From positions 323,677 through 387,455 of the forward strand of contig NZ_LMSB01000045.1 of assembly GCF_001428005.1 (NCBI RefSeq): a stretch of 63,779 nt of DNA. Reading direction: 5' to 3'. Each line of letters opens with the position of its first letter. Positions within the stretch are counted from its first letter, which is position 1. The position numbers were made by a program, and so were the translations under genes. The notes beneath the pieces were generated by a model. That model searched no databases. It worked only from the letters and a program-made list of their open reading frames with translations, and was not told where the DNA came from. The stretch is from Arthrobacter sp. Soil736. GTDB lineage: Bacteria; Actinomycetota; Actinomycetes; Actinomycetales; Micrococcaceae. Of this stretch, positions 41,126 to 49,421 are shown in pieces.

Positions 41126-42861
41126 GCCACTTCCTCCACGCTCAGCTGGGATTCAACAATTTCCTGGTAGGTGGGCGACGTTTCCAGCAGTTCATCGTGC
41201 GTGCCGCGGTCCACGATCCTGCCGTTGTCCAGGACCAGGATCTGGTCCGCGTCGGTGATGGTGGAGATCCGCTGCGCCACGATGATCACCGTGGCATCGG
41301 CGGTGGTGCGCTTCAGGGCTGCGCGCAGCCGGGCGTCGGTGGCGACGTCCAGAGCCGAGAAGGAGTCGTCAAAGAGGTAGACCTTGGGCTTGGTCACCAA
41401 AGCCCGGGCGATGCACAGGCGCTGGCGCTGCCCGCCGGAGACGTTGGTGCCGCCCTGGGCGATCCGGGACGCGAGGCCGTTTTTCTTTTCCCGGACGAAT
41501 CCTTCGCCCTGGGCCACGTGGAGTGCTTCCCAGAGTTCCTCCTCGGTTGCCTCGGTTTTGCCGAAGCGCAGGTTGTGTTCGATGGTTCCGGAGAACAGGT
41601 AGGGCCGCTGCGGTACGAGGGCCACGCGCCTGGTGATCTCGGCCCGGTCCATCTTGCTGACGGAGACGCCGTCGAGCAGTACCTCGCCTTCGGCGACGTC
41701 GTACAGTCGGGGCAGCAGCGACAACAGCGAGGATTTTCCGGCGCCCGTGGAGCCGATAATCGCCAGGGTCTCCCCGGGGCGGGCGGTGAAGCTGATGTTG
41801 CTCAGGACGGGGGCTTCCGCCCCGGGATAGGCGAACGTGACGTTCCGGTATTCGACGACGCCTTCCAGTGCCGCAGGCGTCTCCGGGTGGGCGGGGTCAT
41901 GGATGGAAGGCTCGACGTCGAGCACCTCGCCAATGCGGTCGGCACACACCGACGCGCGGGGAATCATCATGGCCATGAACGTGCCCATCATGACGGCCAC
42001 GAGGATCTGGAGCAGGTACTGCAGGAAGGCGGTCAGGGCGCCGACCTGCATGTCGCCGGAGTCCACGCGCTGGCCGCCGAACCAGAGCACGGCTGCCGTG
42101 GAGAGGTGGAGGATCATGCCGATGGCCGGGAACATGAGGACGAACAGTGCGCCGATCTTCAGGGAAACGTCCGTCAGTTCCTTGTTGGCCTCGCCGAAAC
42201 GCTCGGTTTCGTAGGGCTCGCGGACGAAGGCCCGGACCACGCGGATGCCGATGATCTGTTCGCGCAGGACCTCGTTGATGCGGTCGATCTTCTTCTGCAT
42301 GGACCGGAACAGCGGCATCAGCCGGACCACGAGGTAGCCCACAACGACGATGAGCACCGGCACCGAGACCCAGACCAGCCAGGACAGGTTGATGTCCTCC
42401 CGGAGGGCCATGATGATGCCGCCGATGCACATGATCGGGGTGGAGACCATGAAGTTCAGGCCCATGAGCACCAGCATCTGCACCTGCTGGACGTCGTTGG
42501 TGCCGCGGGTGATCAGCGTGGGTGCACCAAACGTGTTGACGTCCTTGGCGGAGAAGCTGGTCACCTTGCGGAAAACGCCGCGGCGCAGGTCCCGCCCCAC
42601 GGCCATGGCCGCCTTGGAGCCGAAGTACACGCCGGCGATGGCGGTGCCCACCTGGATAAACGCCACCACGAGCATGATTCCGCCGGTCCGCCAGATGAAG
42701 TCGATATCGCCGCGGGAAACGCCTTCGTCAATGATCTGGGCATTAAGGCTTGGCAGATAGAGGGCCGCGATGGTGGACGCCAATTGAAATGCAATAACGG
42801 CAAATATGTACGGCATATACGGTTTGGAATAGCGCCGTATGAGGGTGACGAGCATGCTCAC
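41122..42861 (-). CDS. ABC exporter half, ATP-binding/permease (degenerate catalytic Glu)
   Basis: A 579-residue half-exporter: six helices, then Walker A IGSTGAGKSSLLS, signature NVSGGQRQRLCIAR, Walker B KVYLFDDSFSALD and H-loop VIIVAQRIST. The residue after the Walker B Asp is Asp instead of Glu, and the H-loop His is Gln (AQRIST), both hallmarks of the non-hydrolysing site of asymmetric heterodimeric exporters. It is upstream partner of the gene ending at 39062 and the first of the unit; ATG 42861 follows AAAGGA. A repeat-derived hairpin lies upstream at 43015-43073. Confidence 0.92.
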   Translation of the reverse strand: MSMLVTLIRRYSKPYMPYIFAVIAFQLASTIAALYLPSLNAQIIDEGVSRGDIDFIWRTGGIMLVVAFIQVGTAIAGVYFGSKAAMAVGRDLRRGVFRKVTSFSAKDVNTFGAPTLITRGTNDVQQVQMLVLMGLNFMVSTPIMCIGGIIMALREDINLSWLVWVSVPVLIVVVGYLVVRLMPLFRSMQKKIDRINEVLREQIIGIRVVRAFVREPYETERFGEANKELTDVSLKIGALFVLMFPAIGMILHLSTAAVLWFGGQRVDSGDMQVGALTAFLQYLLQILVAVMMGTFMAMMIPRASVCADRIGEVLDVEPSIHDPAHPETPAALEGVVEYRNVTFAYPGAEAPVLSNISFTARPGETLAIIGSTGAGKSSLLSLLPRLYDVAEGEVLLDGVSVSKMDRAEITRRVALVPQRPYLFSGTIEHNLRFGKTEATEEELWEALHVAQGEGFVREKKNGLASRIAQGGTNVSGGQRQRLCIARALVTKPKVYLFDDSFSALDVATDARLRAALKRTTADATVIIVAQRISTITDADQILVLDNGRIVDRGTHDELLETSPTYQEIVESQLSVEEVA

Positions 42862-43014
42862 GGATCCTTTGGGAGAGAGCGCGAATTAGTACGAGAAGTA
42901 TTAGCAGCCAGGTCTGACATCCTAAAGCCTTCCCACTCTACGAAATCCGTTGCCCATGCGAAACATCGGCACGGGAAGATCATCCCCACGGAGTACGCCG
43001 CGTACAACCAGGAA

Positions 43015-43073
43015 AGCGCGAACGAACACTTAAGCCCCCGAGGGAAACAGGGGCTCAAATGTTCGTTCGCGCT
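43015..43073. repeat. Palindromic repeat hairpin, GTTCGTTCGCGC family
   Basis: Two inverted 24-base arms (43015-43038 and 43050-43073) differ at only two pairs and enclose an 11-base loop. The arms contain GCGCGAACGAACACTTAAG and its complement. It lies after the DHA2 transporter stop on the minus strand and could serve as its terminator. The same element occurs five more times at 45401-45557. Confidence 0.8.
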
Positions 43074-43116
43074 ATGTACGGAGCGCTATGGCGGCGAGGC
43101 CGCAGCGGGCTGCGGG

Positions 43117-44820
43117 TCAGTTACGCGCAGAGGTGAGCTCCGCCGTCGGGCTTTCCTGCCTTGCTTCAAACGGCTCTTCTTCACGCGACTCTGCTTCGCG
43201 CGGCTCTTCGTCACGCGGCTCTTCGTCACGCCGCGCTGCATCAGCGGCTCCTGCCGGACCCTGCGCGGCATCAGCCGGGCTGGCAGCGGGCTGGATGTCC
43301 ACCGTGCGGCGCAGGGGGCGTTCGGTGATGAGGAGGACGGCGATGAGCGCCACCACGGCAATGGCGCCTGCGATCAGGAAGATCTCGGCGGTTGCGTCGC
43401 CGTAGGCTGCCCGCATGATGTCCCGCACGGGTGCAGGCATGTCGGCGAGGTCGAGCGTCGCTCCTGCCGATCCGCCGCCCACGGGGATGCCGGCCGCTGC
43501 GAAGCCCTGGGCTGCGAGTTCCTTGACGCGGTTTCCGAGGATGGCCCCCAGGACAGAGACGCCGATCGCGCCGCCCACGGACCGGAAGAAGGCCACGGAC
43601 GCGCTCGCGGTGCCGATGTCGCGGGCGCTGACGGTGTTCTGCACGGCCAGGACGAGGTTTTGCATCAGCATGCCGAGCCCCAGGCCCAGGATGGCCGTGA
43701 AGATGCCCGCCTGCCAGAGTTCCGTGGTGTGGTCCATGGTGCCGCCGAGTCCCAGTCCGCCAATGAGCAGGATGGAGCCCGCGACCAGGTAGCGCTTCCA
43801 TTTGCCGGTGCGGCTAATGAGGAGTCCCGAAACCACCGAGCCGATGAGGTTGCCGGCGATCATGGGCAGTGTGAGCAGCCCGGCTTCGGTGGGCGTGGCG
43901 CCGCGGGCCACCTGGAAATACTGACCGAGGAAGGTGGAGGAGCCGAACATGGCCACACCCACGGCAACGGAGGCGAGGATGGCCAGCGCAGTGGTGCGCT
44001 CGGAGATGATCTTCAGCGGGATGATGGGCTGAGGCACCTTGGACTCCACGAACACCAGCAGCGCCAGCAGCAGCACACCGCCGCCCACCATGAGGCCCGA
44101 CTGCCAGGACCGCCAGTCGTAGTACTCAGGGTTGCCCGCGAACGATACCCAGATCAGCAGGAGGCTGACACCGGACGTGAGCAGGATGGAGCCGAGCCAG
44201 TCGATCTTGGCGGGACGCTTGATGTGCGGGATCTTCAGGGTGATCTGCAACAGGACCAGGGCGACGACGGCCAGCGGCACGCAGACGAAGAACGTCCAGC
44301 GCCAGCCCAGCGGGCTGTCGACGATGAACCCGCCGAGCAGCGGCCCGCCGGCAGTGCCGACCGCCATGACGGCGCCCATGTAGCCGGAGTACTTGCCGCG
44401 GTCGCGCGGGGGGATCATGGACCCGATAATCGCCTGCGCCAGTGCGGTCAGTCCGCCCATGGCCACGCCCTGGATGACGCGGGCGGTCAGCAGCAGGGGG
44501 ATGGTGGCGGACAGGCCGGCCATGACCGAGCCGGCGACGAAAATCACGATGCTCAGCTGGACCAGGACCTTCTTGCTGAAGAGGTCGGCGAGCTTGCCCC
44601 AGATGGGCGTGGTGGCCGCGTTTGCCAGCAGCGCTGCGGTGATGACCCAGGCGAAGTCGGTCTGCGTGCCCTTGAGCTCGGACATGATGGTGGGCAGTGC
44701 GTTGGCCACGATGGTGCTGCTGAGGATGGCGGTGAAAAACGCGGCCAGGAGGCCGGTGAGGGCTTCCATGATCTGGCGGTGGGTCATCGCCGCGGGCGGT
44801 GCGGATGTCTGAATCGACAC
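43117..44820 (-). CDS. MFS drug exporter, DHA2 (14-helix) family
   Basis: A 567-residue drug:proton antiporter with 14 membrane helices. Seen are ALTGLLAAFFTAILSSTIVANALPTI (motif D1-like), the motif A loop GKLADLFSKK, motif C GYMGAVMAVGTAGGPLLGGF, and an extracellular loop before the last helix. The C-terminal tail is unusual: about 60 residues made almost only of Ala, Glu, Arg, Asp and Pro. The start is a GTG at 44820 behind AGGAG, which overlaps the stop of the MarR gene, so the pair is translationally coupled. Confidence 0.92.
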   Translation of the reverse strand: MSIQTSAPPAAMTHRQIMEALTGLLAAFFTAILSSTIVANALPTIMSELKGTQTDFAWVITAALLANAATTPIWGKLADLFSKKVLVQLSIVIFVAGSVMAGLSATIPLLLTARVIQGVAMGGLTALAQAIIGSMIPPRDRGKYSGYMGAVMAVGTAGGPLLGGFIVDSPLGWRWTFFVCVPLAVVALVLLQITLKIPHIKRPAKIDWLGSILLTSGVSLLLIWVSFAGNPEYYDWRSWQSGLMVGGGVLLLALLVFVESKVPQPIIPLKIISERTTALAILASVAVGVAMFGSSTFLGQYFQVARGATPTEAGLLTLPMIAGNLIGSVVSGLLISRTGKWKRYLVAGSILLIGGLGLGGTMDHTTELWQAGIFTAILGLGLGMLMQNLVLAVQNTVSARDIGTASASVAFFRSVGGAIGVSVLGAILGNRVKELAAQGFAAAGIPVGGGSAGATLDLADMPAPVRDIMRAAYGDATAEIFLIAGAIAVVALIAVLLITERPLRRTVDIQPAASPADAAQGPAGAADAARRDEEPRDEEPREAESREEEPFEARQESPTAELTSARN

Positions 44821-44828
44821 GGAATCTC

Positions 44829-45308
44829 CTAGAAAGTGGGGTTCGTGGTGGTGGGTCCGGCCGCCTTTGCCCGGGCGGAATCCCTGAGGGATCCCGCGAG
44901 ATTGCGGAGAACTCTCGCCGCCTCCTCGGCGTCCTGCTGGCTCCATTCCTGCAGGTATCCCTGCAGGGTGGCGGTGCGGTGCTCCTCGATTTCGACGAGC
45001 CTGACCCGGCCCGCCTCGGTGAGGGCGACGAGCTGCGCCCGCCCGTCTTCGGGGTCAGGCCTGCGGTGAACCAGGCCCAGGTCCTCGAGTTCGGCGATGT
45101 GCCGGCTGAGGACAGGTGCGCTGACGCCCAGCCGCGCGGCCAGGTGCGTGGCGCGGGATTCCTTCTCCCCCACGAACCGCAGGACGCCCTGCAGCGCCAC
45201 ACCGGTGTCCATGCCGCGCGCATTGGCGACCGCAACGCACCGGACTGCCCGCTGGAGGTCGAAAATCTGGTGGACGAGTTCGGCCGCGGTGTTTGGCTCG
45301 ACTGCCAT
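44829..45308 (-). CDS. MarR family transcriptional regulator
   Basis: A 159-residue winged-helix regulator: LQGVLRFVGEKESRATHLAARLGVSAPVLSRHIAELEDLGLVHRRPDPEDGRAQLVALTEAGRVRL covers the recognition helix and wing. Start ATG 45308 with AGGAG upstream. It precedes the DHA2 exporter in one unit and two TTGC-type palindromic sites flank its putative -10 region, so it is very likely an autorepressor of the efflux operon, released by a drug or phenolic ligand. Confidence 0.92.
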   Translation of the reverse strand: MAVEPNTAAELVHQIFDLQRAVRCVAVANARGMDTGVALQGVLRFVGEKESRATHLAARLGVSAPVLSRHIAELEDLGLVHRRPDPEDGRAQLVALTEAGRVRLVEIEEHRTATLQGYLQEWSQQDAEEAARVLRNLAGSLRDSARAKAAGPTTTNPTF

Positions 45309-45328
45309 GAGGGACTGCTCCTAATCGC

Positions 45329-45370
45329 TTGCCTTAGGCAACTATATCCTTAAATGGTTGCTTTGGGAAA
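45329..45370 (-). promoter_or_regulatory. MarR operator pair with promoter
   Basis: TTGCCTTAGGCAA (45329-45341) is a near-perfect palindrome; TTGCTTTGGGAAA (45358-45370) matches it at 10 of 13 positions. Between them, read on the minus strand, lies GGATATAGT, a good -10 (TATAGT), 30-40 bases upstream of the MarR ATG. The layout suits repression by a MarR dimer at both sites. Confidence 0.65.
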
Positions 45371-45400
45371 CTAACGGAACGGCCGGCGGTTAAACACGAA

Positions 45401-45465
45401 GCGCGAACGAACACTTGAGGCCCCCTAACCGTCTGGGCTAGGAGGCCTCAAGTGTTCGTCCGCGC
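45401..45465. repeat. 27-bp stem hairpin of the GTTCGTTCGCGC family, likely terminator
   Basis: Arms 45401-45427 and 45439-45465 pair over 27 positions with two mismatches around an 11-base loop. It lies downstream of the TPP-decarboxylase gene on the minus strand and may end its transcript, and is followed directly by tandem copies of the right arm. Confidence 0.8.
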
Positions 45466-45557
45466 CGGTGCGAGGGCTTAAGTGTTCGTTCGCGCCGGTG
45501 CGGGGCCTCAAGTGTTCGTTCGCGCCGGTGCGAGGGGGCTTAAGTGTTCGTTCGCGC
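45451..45557. repeat. Tandem repeat, four units of about 30 bases
   Basis: The core AGTGTTCGTTCGCGC begins at 45451 (with one change), 45481, 45511 and 45543, giving periods of 30, 30 and 32. The unit continues CGGTGCGAGGG and ends CTTA or CTCA. Tandem copies of one hairpin arm suggest local amplification of an intergenic palindromic element. Confidence 0.85.
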
Positions 45558-45573
45558 TTTGAGGGGGCTGCGG

Positions 45574-47277
45574 TTACGGGGCCAGGTGCGTGGGGGCGAA
45601 CATCCTGAGCAGGGTTTCGACGACGACGACGTTCGGGCCGTCGGCGGCGAACCCCGCCTTGAGCGCGTCCCCCACATCCTCCGGGGCCACCCGGGTGGCC
45701 GGCACGCCGAATGCCTCGGCGAGCTTCACGAAGTCGGGGCGGGCAAGTTCAGTAGCCGTGGCCTTGCCGAACGCTCCCACCATGTATTCACGCAGGATGC
45801 CGTAGCCGCCGTCGTCTACGATCAGCCACGTGACCGGCACGTTGTGCTGCTTGGCCGTGGCCAGTTCCGAGATGGAGTACATGGCCGAACCGTCGCCGGA
45901 CACGGCCAGCACCCGCGCCGAAGCCCCGGACTTGCCCACCGTCTCCAGCCCCACGGCGCCGCCGATGGCCGCCGGGAAGCCGTAGCCCAGGCCGCCGGCG
46001 CCCTGGGCCGAGTGGAACTGCCCTTCGCGGGCATCCCAGCAGCTCCAGCCCCAATAGGCGGAGATGGTCATATCCCAGAACGTCTGCATCTCCGCGGGCA
46101 CGGCTTCGCGGATATCGGCCATGAACTTCAGTTCCTTGCCGAGGTCCTGCGCTTCAAACCGCTCCCTGACCTTGGCCAGCGATTCCCGGACCAGGTCCTC
46201 GGGCGGGGTGCCGTGCCAGCTGGCGCGCTCCCCGTGCGGCTCCACCAGCGCCGCGTCCAGGGCTGCGAGGGCCTGGCCGGCATCGGCGCGGATGCCAAGG
46301 CCCGGCCGGTTGGATTCAAGGACGCGCGGTTCGGCATCGATCTGGATGATCTTGCCGCGCGGTTCAAAGGTGAAGTAATTCGACGTGACCTCGCCCAGGG
46401 AGGAGCCGACGACGATCAGGACATCGGCGTCCTCCAGCAGGTCCGTCATGTGGCGGTCCTCGATCCAGGACTGCAGCGACAGCTCGTGGTTCCACGGGAA
46501 GGCACCGTTGCCGCCGGGCGTGCAGATGACCGGGGCGCGCAGCTTCTCCGCAATGGAGAGCAGCGACTTTTCTGCCCGGCCGCGGCGCGTTCCGCCGCCG
46601 GCGATGATGGCGGGACGTTCCGCCGTCGACAGCCATTTCACCGCTTCGCGGACCAGTTCGACGCGCGGCGGGTTGTCCGCCGCTTCCGCGAGCGCATCCT
46701 CGACGGGCGGCACCATGATGGGGTCCAGCAGCACGTTCTGCGGGATTTCGAGCCAGACGGGGCCCTGCGGCGAAGAGATCGCCTCGGTCCAGGCATCCTG
46801 GATGGCCGAGGGTATACCGGAGGCGTGCTGGATCAGCCGCTGGCTCTTGGTGACGTTGGCGGCCGAGGCCTTCTGGTCATCGAGCTGGTGCAGCATGCCC
46901 TTGCGGCGCGCGCCCAGGCCCTCGAGCGGGATCTGGCTGGCGATGACAACCATGGGCACCCCGGTTGCGTAGGCCTCCTGCAGCCCTGCGAGCGAGGTCA
47001 GCGCGCCCGGGCCGGTGGACAGGAACAGCACGCCGACTTCGCCGGTGGCACGGGAGTAGCCGTCCGCTGCGAAGGCACTGTTGTTCTCCACGCGGGAGGA
47101 CACGAACTGGAGGTTTCCGCGGCCCATGGCGTCGAACAGGCCCAGGGCGTGCTGGCCGGGAATGCCAAACACCGTCTTCGCGCCCAGTGCTTCAAGGGTC
47201 TCGACGACGAGATCCCCGCCGTTGCGGATGTCCGTTCCCTTTGTGGGGGCTGCTGTCCCGGGGTCGAAGTCGATCAC
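45574..47277 (-). CDS. Thiamine pyrophosphate enzyme, candidate 2-ketoarginine decarboxylase (AruI-like)
   Basis: A 567-residue TPP enzyme of the acetolactate synthase/decarboxylase family: catalytic Glu in SSRVENNSAFAADGYSRATG, central domain with AGGGTRRGRAEK, and the TPP-Mg motif GDGSAMYSISEL...VDDGGYGI. The true start is the GTG at 47277, whose GTGA overlaps the stop of the ureohydrolase gene by 4 bases; the frame being open further upstream is fortuitous. In the arginine transaminase route of Pseudomonas, AruI decarboxylates 2-ketoarginine to 4-guanidinobutyraldehyde, later hydrolysed by guanidinobutyrase. The tight coupling here to an arginase-family gene supports that type of role; acetolactate synthase or another 2-oxoacid decarboxylase is the alternative. 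Confidence 0.85.
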   Translation of the reverse strand: MIDFDPGTAAPTKGTDIRNGGDLVVETLEALGAKTVFGIPGQHALGLFDAMGRGNLQFVSSRVENNSAFAADGYSRATGEVGVLFLSTGPGALTSLAGLQEAYATGVPMVVIASQIPLEGLGARRKGMLHQLDDQKASAANVTKSQRLIQHASGIPSAIQDAWTEAISSPQGPVWLEIPQNVLLDPIMVPPVEDALAEAADNPPRVELVREAVKWLSTAERPAIIAGGGTRRGRAEKSLLSIAEKLRAPVICTPGGNGAFPWNHELSLQSWIEDRHMTDLLEDADVLIVVGSSLGEVTSNYFTFEPRGKIIQIDAEPRVLESNRPGLGIRADAGQALAALDAALVEPHGERASWHGTPPEDLVRESLAKVRERFEAQDLGKELKFMADIREAVPAEMQTFWDMTISAYWGWSCWDAREGQFHSAQGAGGLGYGFPAAIGGAVGLETVGKSGASARVLAVSGDGSAMYSISELATAKQHNVPVTWLIVDDGGYGILREYMVGAFGKATATELARPDFVKLAEAFGVPATRVAPEDVGDALKAGFAADGPNVVVVETLLRMFAPTHLAP

Positions 47278-48389
47278 TTGACGGCCCCGGCAGCCCCGGA
47301 GACCTCGATGCGCTCGGCGGCCTGGTTCGTGGCCCCGGGTGCCGAGAAGCCGGCCGGGCGCCGTGCTTCCCGTCCCAGGGACTGGGCGGCGTAGCCGGTG
47401 TCGGCACCAAACCGGTCCCCTTCGACGGTGTTGTCCGCCATCAGGGTCACCAGTTCGTAGGCCACATGGCTGGCGGCGACTCCTGTGATTTCCGCGTGGT
47501 CGTACGCGGGGGCGACTTCGACGACGTCGGCTCCCACCAGGTTCATGCCGCGGAAGCCGCGGATGATCTCGAGCAGTTCCCGGCTGGTGATGCCGCCGGC
47601 TTCGGGCGTCCCGGTGCCCGGAGCGTGGGCGGGGTCGAGGACGTCGATGTCCACCGAGATGTACAGCGGGCGGTTGCCGATCCGGTCCCGGACCTTGGCG
47701 ACTGTCTCGAGGACGCCCTGGTAGTAGACGTCCGCCGAGGTCACGATGCCGAAGCCGAAGCGGTGGTCGTCGTCGAGGTCCTTCTTGCCGTACAGCGGGC
47801 CGCGGGTGCCGATGTGGCTGATGGCCTCGGTGTCCAGGATGCCCTCTTCCACCGCACGGCGGAACGGGGTGCCGTGGGTGTACTCGGCGCCGAAGTAGGT
47901 GTCCCAGGTGTCCAGGTGGGCATCGAAGTGCAGCATGGCGACGGGCCCGCCAGCACGTTCCGCGGCGGCGCGCAGCAGCGGCAGGGCGATGGTGTGGTCT
48001 CCGCCGAGCGTCAGCAGCTTGCTGCCGGAGGCGGTCAGGTCCAGGGCGTTCTGCTGGACGGTCTCGATGGCCTCGTTGATGTTGAACGGATTGACGGCCA
48101 TGTCGCCGGCATCGGCCACCTGGCAGTTTTCGAACGGGCTGACGTCCCAGGCCGGGTTGTACGGGCGCAGAAGCCGGCTGGCTTCGCGGACGTGGTTGGC
48201 GCCGAAACGCGCGCCGGGGCGGTATGAAACACCGGAGTCGAAGGGGACGCCGACCACCGTGATGTCCGCCTTGGACACCTGGTCCAGGCGGGGCAGCCGG
48301 GCATAAGTGGCCGCCCCGGCATAGCGGGGAATACGGGATGAATCGATGGGGCCAAGGTTGCCGTTGGCTTCGATGCGCAGCTCTTCCAA
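47274..48389 (-). CDS. Agmatinase/guanidinobutyrase family ureohydrolase
   Basis: A 371-residue binuclear manganese hydrolase. Metal ligands are seen in LGGDHTIA, LHFDAHLDTW and ISVDIDVLDPAHAPGTGTPE. It cleaves urea off a guanidino compound. An extension of about 35 C-terminal residues (GREARRPAGFSAPG...) is non-conserved. The start is a TTG at 48389 (MEELRIEANG) behind GGAGAGG. Agmatinase, guanidinobutyrase and related guanidino-acid hydrolases cannot be told apart by eye; the coupled TPP decarboxylase favours guanidinobutyrate. Transport would be by the divergent sodium:solute symporter and control by the XRE-cupin regulator. Confidence 0.88.
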   Translation of the reverse strand: MEELRIEANGNLGPIDSSRIPRYAGAATYARLPRLDQVSKADITVVGVPFDSGVSYRPGARFGANHVREASRLLRPYNPAWDVSPFENCQVADAGDMAVNPFNINEAIETVQQNALDLTASGSKLLTLGGDHTIALPLLRAAAERAGGPVAMLHFDAHLDTWDTYFGAEYTHGTPFRRAVEEGILDTEAISHIGTRGPLYGKKDLDDDHRFGFGIVTSADVYYQGVLETVAKVRDRIGNRPLYISVDIDVLDPAHAPGTGTPEAGGITSRELLEIIRGFRGMNLVGADVVEVAPAYDHAEITGVAASHVAYELVTLMADNTVEGDRFGADTGYAAQSLGREARRPAGFSAPGATNQAAERIEVSGAAGAVK

Positions 48390-48467
48390 AGGAACGCCTC
48401 TCCTTCGAGGATGAAAGGTTGGGTGTGACAGCCATCATACACTCAAAGTTTCCTAATGCGCATCAGC

Positions 48468-48479
48468 TGTTTACAAACA
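48468..48479. promoter_or_regulatory. Small palindrome in the ureohydrolase promoter region
   Basis: TGTTTACAAACA, 5-bp arms with a 2-base centre, lies in the AT-rich part of the 180-base gap upstream of the ureohydrolase start. A possible operator; weak on its own. Confidence 0.35.
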
Positions 48480-48567
48480 TCATCTTCTACGAGGGAGCAT
48501 GGAGGCGCGGCCGAAGACCCGGTCCGCCTCCAAGGCGGCCCGGCCCGGTTTCACGGGAGGAAAGGGG

Positions 48568-49143
48568 CTACCGGCTCGCTGCGGGGACCAGGACCCACAG
48601 CACCTCAACTGATTCGTCCGTCGGGTTCACCCAGGTGTGGGGTTCGCGGCCGGGGAAGGTGACGGTGTCGCCGGTATTGAGCTCATACTCCTCGTTGGTG
48701 AGGATCAGCTTGATGGTGCCCTTGATGACGTGCAGCACATCGACGTCGCAGTCAACGGCATAGAGCTCCGACTCGCCGCGGCCCCTCGGGGCGATGACGG
48801 CCTGGATGATCTGAACCCGCCGCTCCGAGCGCGCCGTCAGCAGCCGCTCCACGATCCCTTCGCCGCCGAGCGAGATGCGCGGGCCGGCATCCCGTTTTGT
48901 CAGGTGGGTTTCAGGGGCGGCAAACAGGTCGCCGATGGAGATTGAGAGTACTTGGCACAGCGTCACCAGCGACGCGACCGACGGCGACGTCAGATCGCGC
49001 TCGACGCGGCTGAGGAAGCCCTTGGTCAGGCCGGTGGCGTCGGCCACCTGCTCAATGGTGAGCCGCTGCGACTGGCGTGCGGCACGGATTCTTGAACCGA
49101 TGGCAACCGGAACATTGCTCGGCTCAACTGGTAGTGCCTTCAT
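48568..49143 (-). CDS. XRE family regulator with C-terminal cupin
   Basis: A 191-residue regulator: a lambda-repressor-type helix-turn-helix (IGSRIRAARQSQRLTIEQVADATGLTKGFLSRVERDLTSPSVASL) followed by a cupin ligand domain (YAVDCDVDVLHVIKGTIKLILTNEEYELNTGDTVTFPGREPHTWVNP). Such proteins often control amino-acid, polyamine or amine catabolism (PuuR-like). It lies between the ureohydrolase unit and the divergent symporter gene, and palindromes upstream of the symporter are likely targets. Start ATG 49143 with AAAGG upstream. Confidence 0.92.
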   Translation of the reverse strand: MKALPVEPSNVPVAIGSRIRAARQSQRLTIEQVADATGLTKGFLSRVERDLTSPSVASLVTLCQVLSISIGDLFAAPETHLTKRDAGPRISLGGEGIVERLLTARSERRVQIIQAVIAPRGRGESELYAVDCDVDVLHVIKGTIKLILTNEEYELNTGDTVTFPGREPHTWVNPTDESVEVLWVLVPAASR

Positions 49144-49282
49144 TTACGAACCTTTCACGGCCGGCCGCTCGGCCCCATCTTTGGAGCCATACTAGCGGCC
49201 CGCCCCCGATCTGACGCGGCTGGAACCGCGTCATAGAAGATTGCGTCTTGACTGTTACTCCGATCACAGCCTACGCTTTTAT

Positions 49283-49307
49283 GCAACAAGTGTTGCTTAT
49301 CAAGCAA
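49283..49307. promoter_or_regulatory. Overlapping palindromes, XRE-cupin operator candidate
   Basis: GCAACAAGTGTTGC (49283-49296) and TTGCTTATCAAGCAA (49293-49307), both perfect inverted repeats apart from the centre, overlap by four bases and share GCAA half-sites. They sit 115 bases upstream of the symporter ATG and 140 bases from the divergent regulator start. Confidence 0.65.
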
Positions 49308-49421
49308 CCGAAGGTGAATCCTTCACCCTTCCACTCCCAGAGCAGCGGAATCCGTGCACCACCAACTGCACTCCCCCGGTTTCCTGCACAAGCTGCCAAA
49401 GCTCCAAGGAGCCCCAAAATC

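Noticed and set aside
41086..44832. A very long open frame on the plus strand (about 1,250 codons) across the ABC and MFS genes
   Set aside because: It is antisense to three well-supported genes, is rich in His, Asp, Gln and Gly as expected from reverse-strand GC-rich codons, and has no family motifs.
45451..45557. Possible CRISPR array (15-base core with 15-base gaps)
   Set aside because: The gaps are as conserved as the core, so there are no unique spacers, and no cas genes are present.
47278..48438. Extension of the TPP-enzyme frame upstream through the ureohydrolase gene (a 954-codon frame)
   Set aside because: The ureohydrolase in another phase has all its metal motifs; the extension is low-complexity Arg/Pro/Gly and the GTG at 47277 gives the normal family start.
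48524..48538. Small CCGCCT/AGGCGG hairpin after the XRE gene
   Set aside because: Only a 6-bp stem with no T run; too weak to call a terminator.
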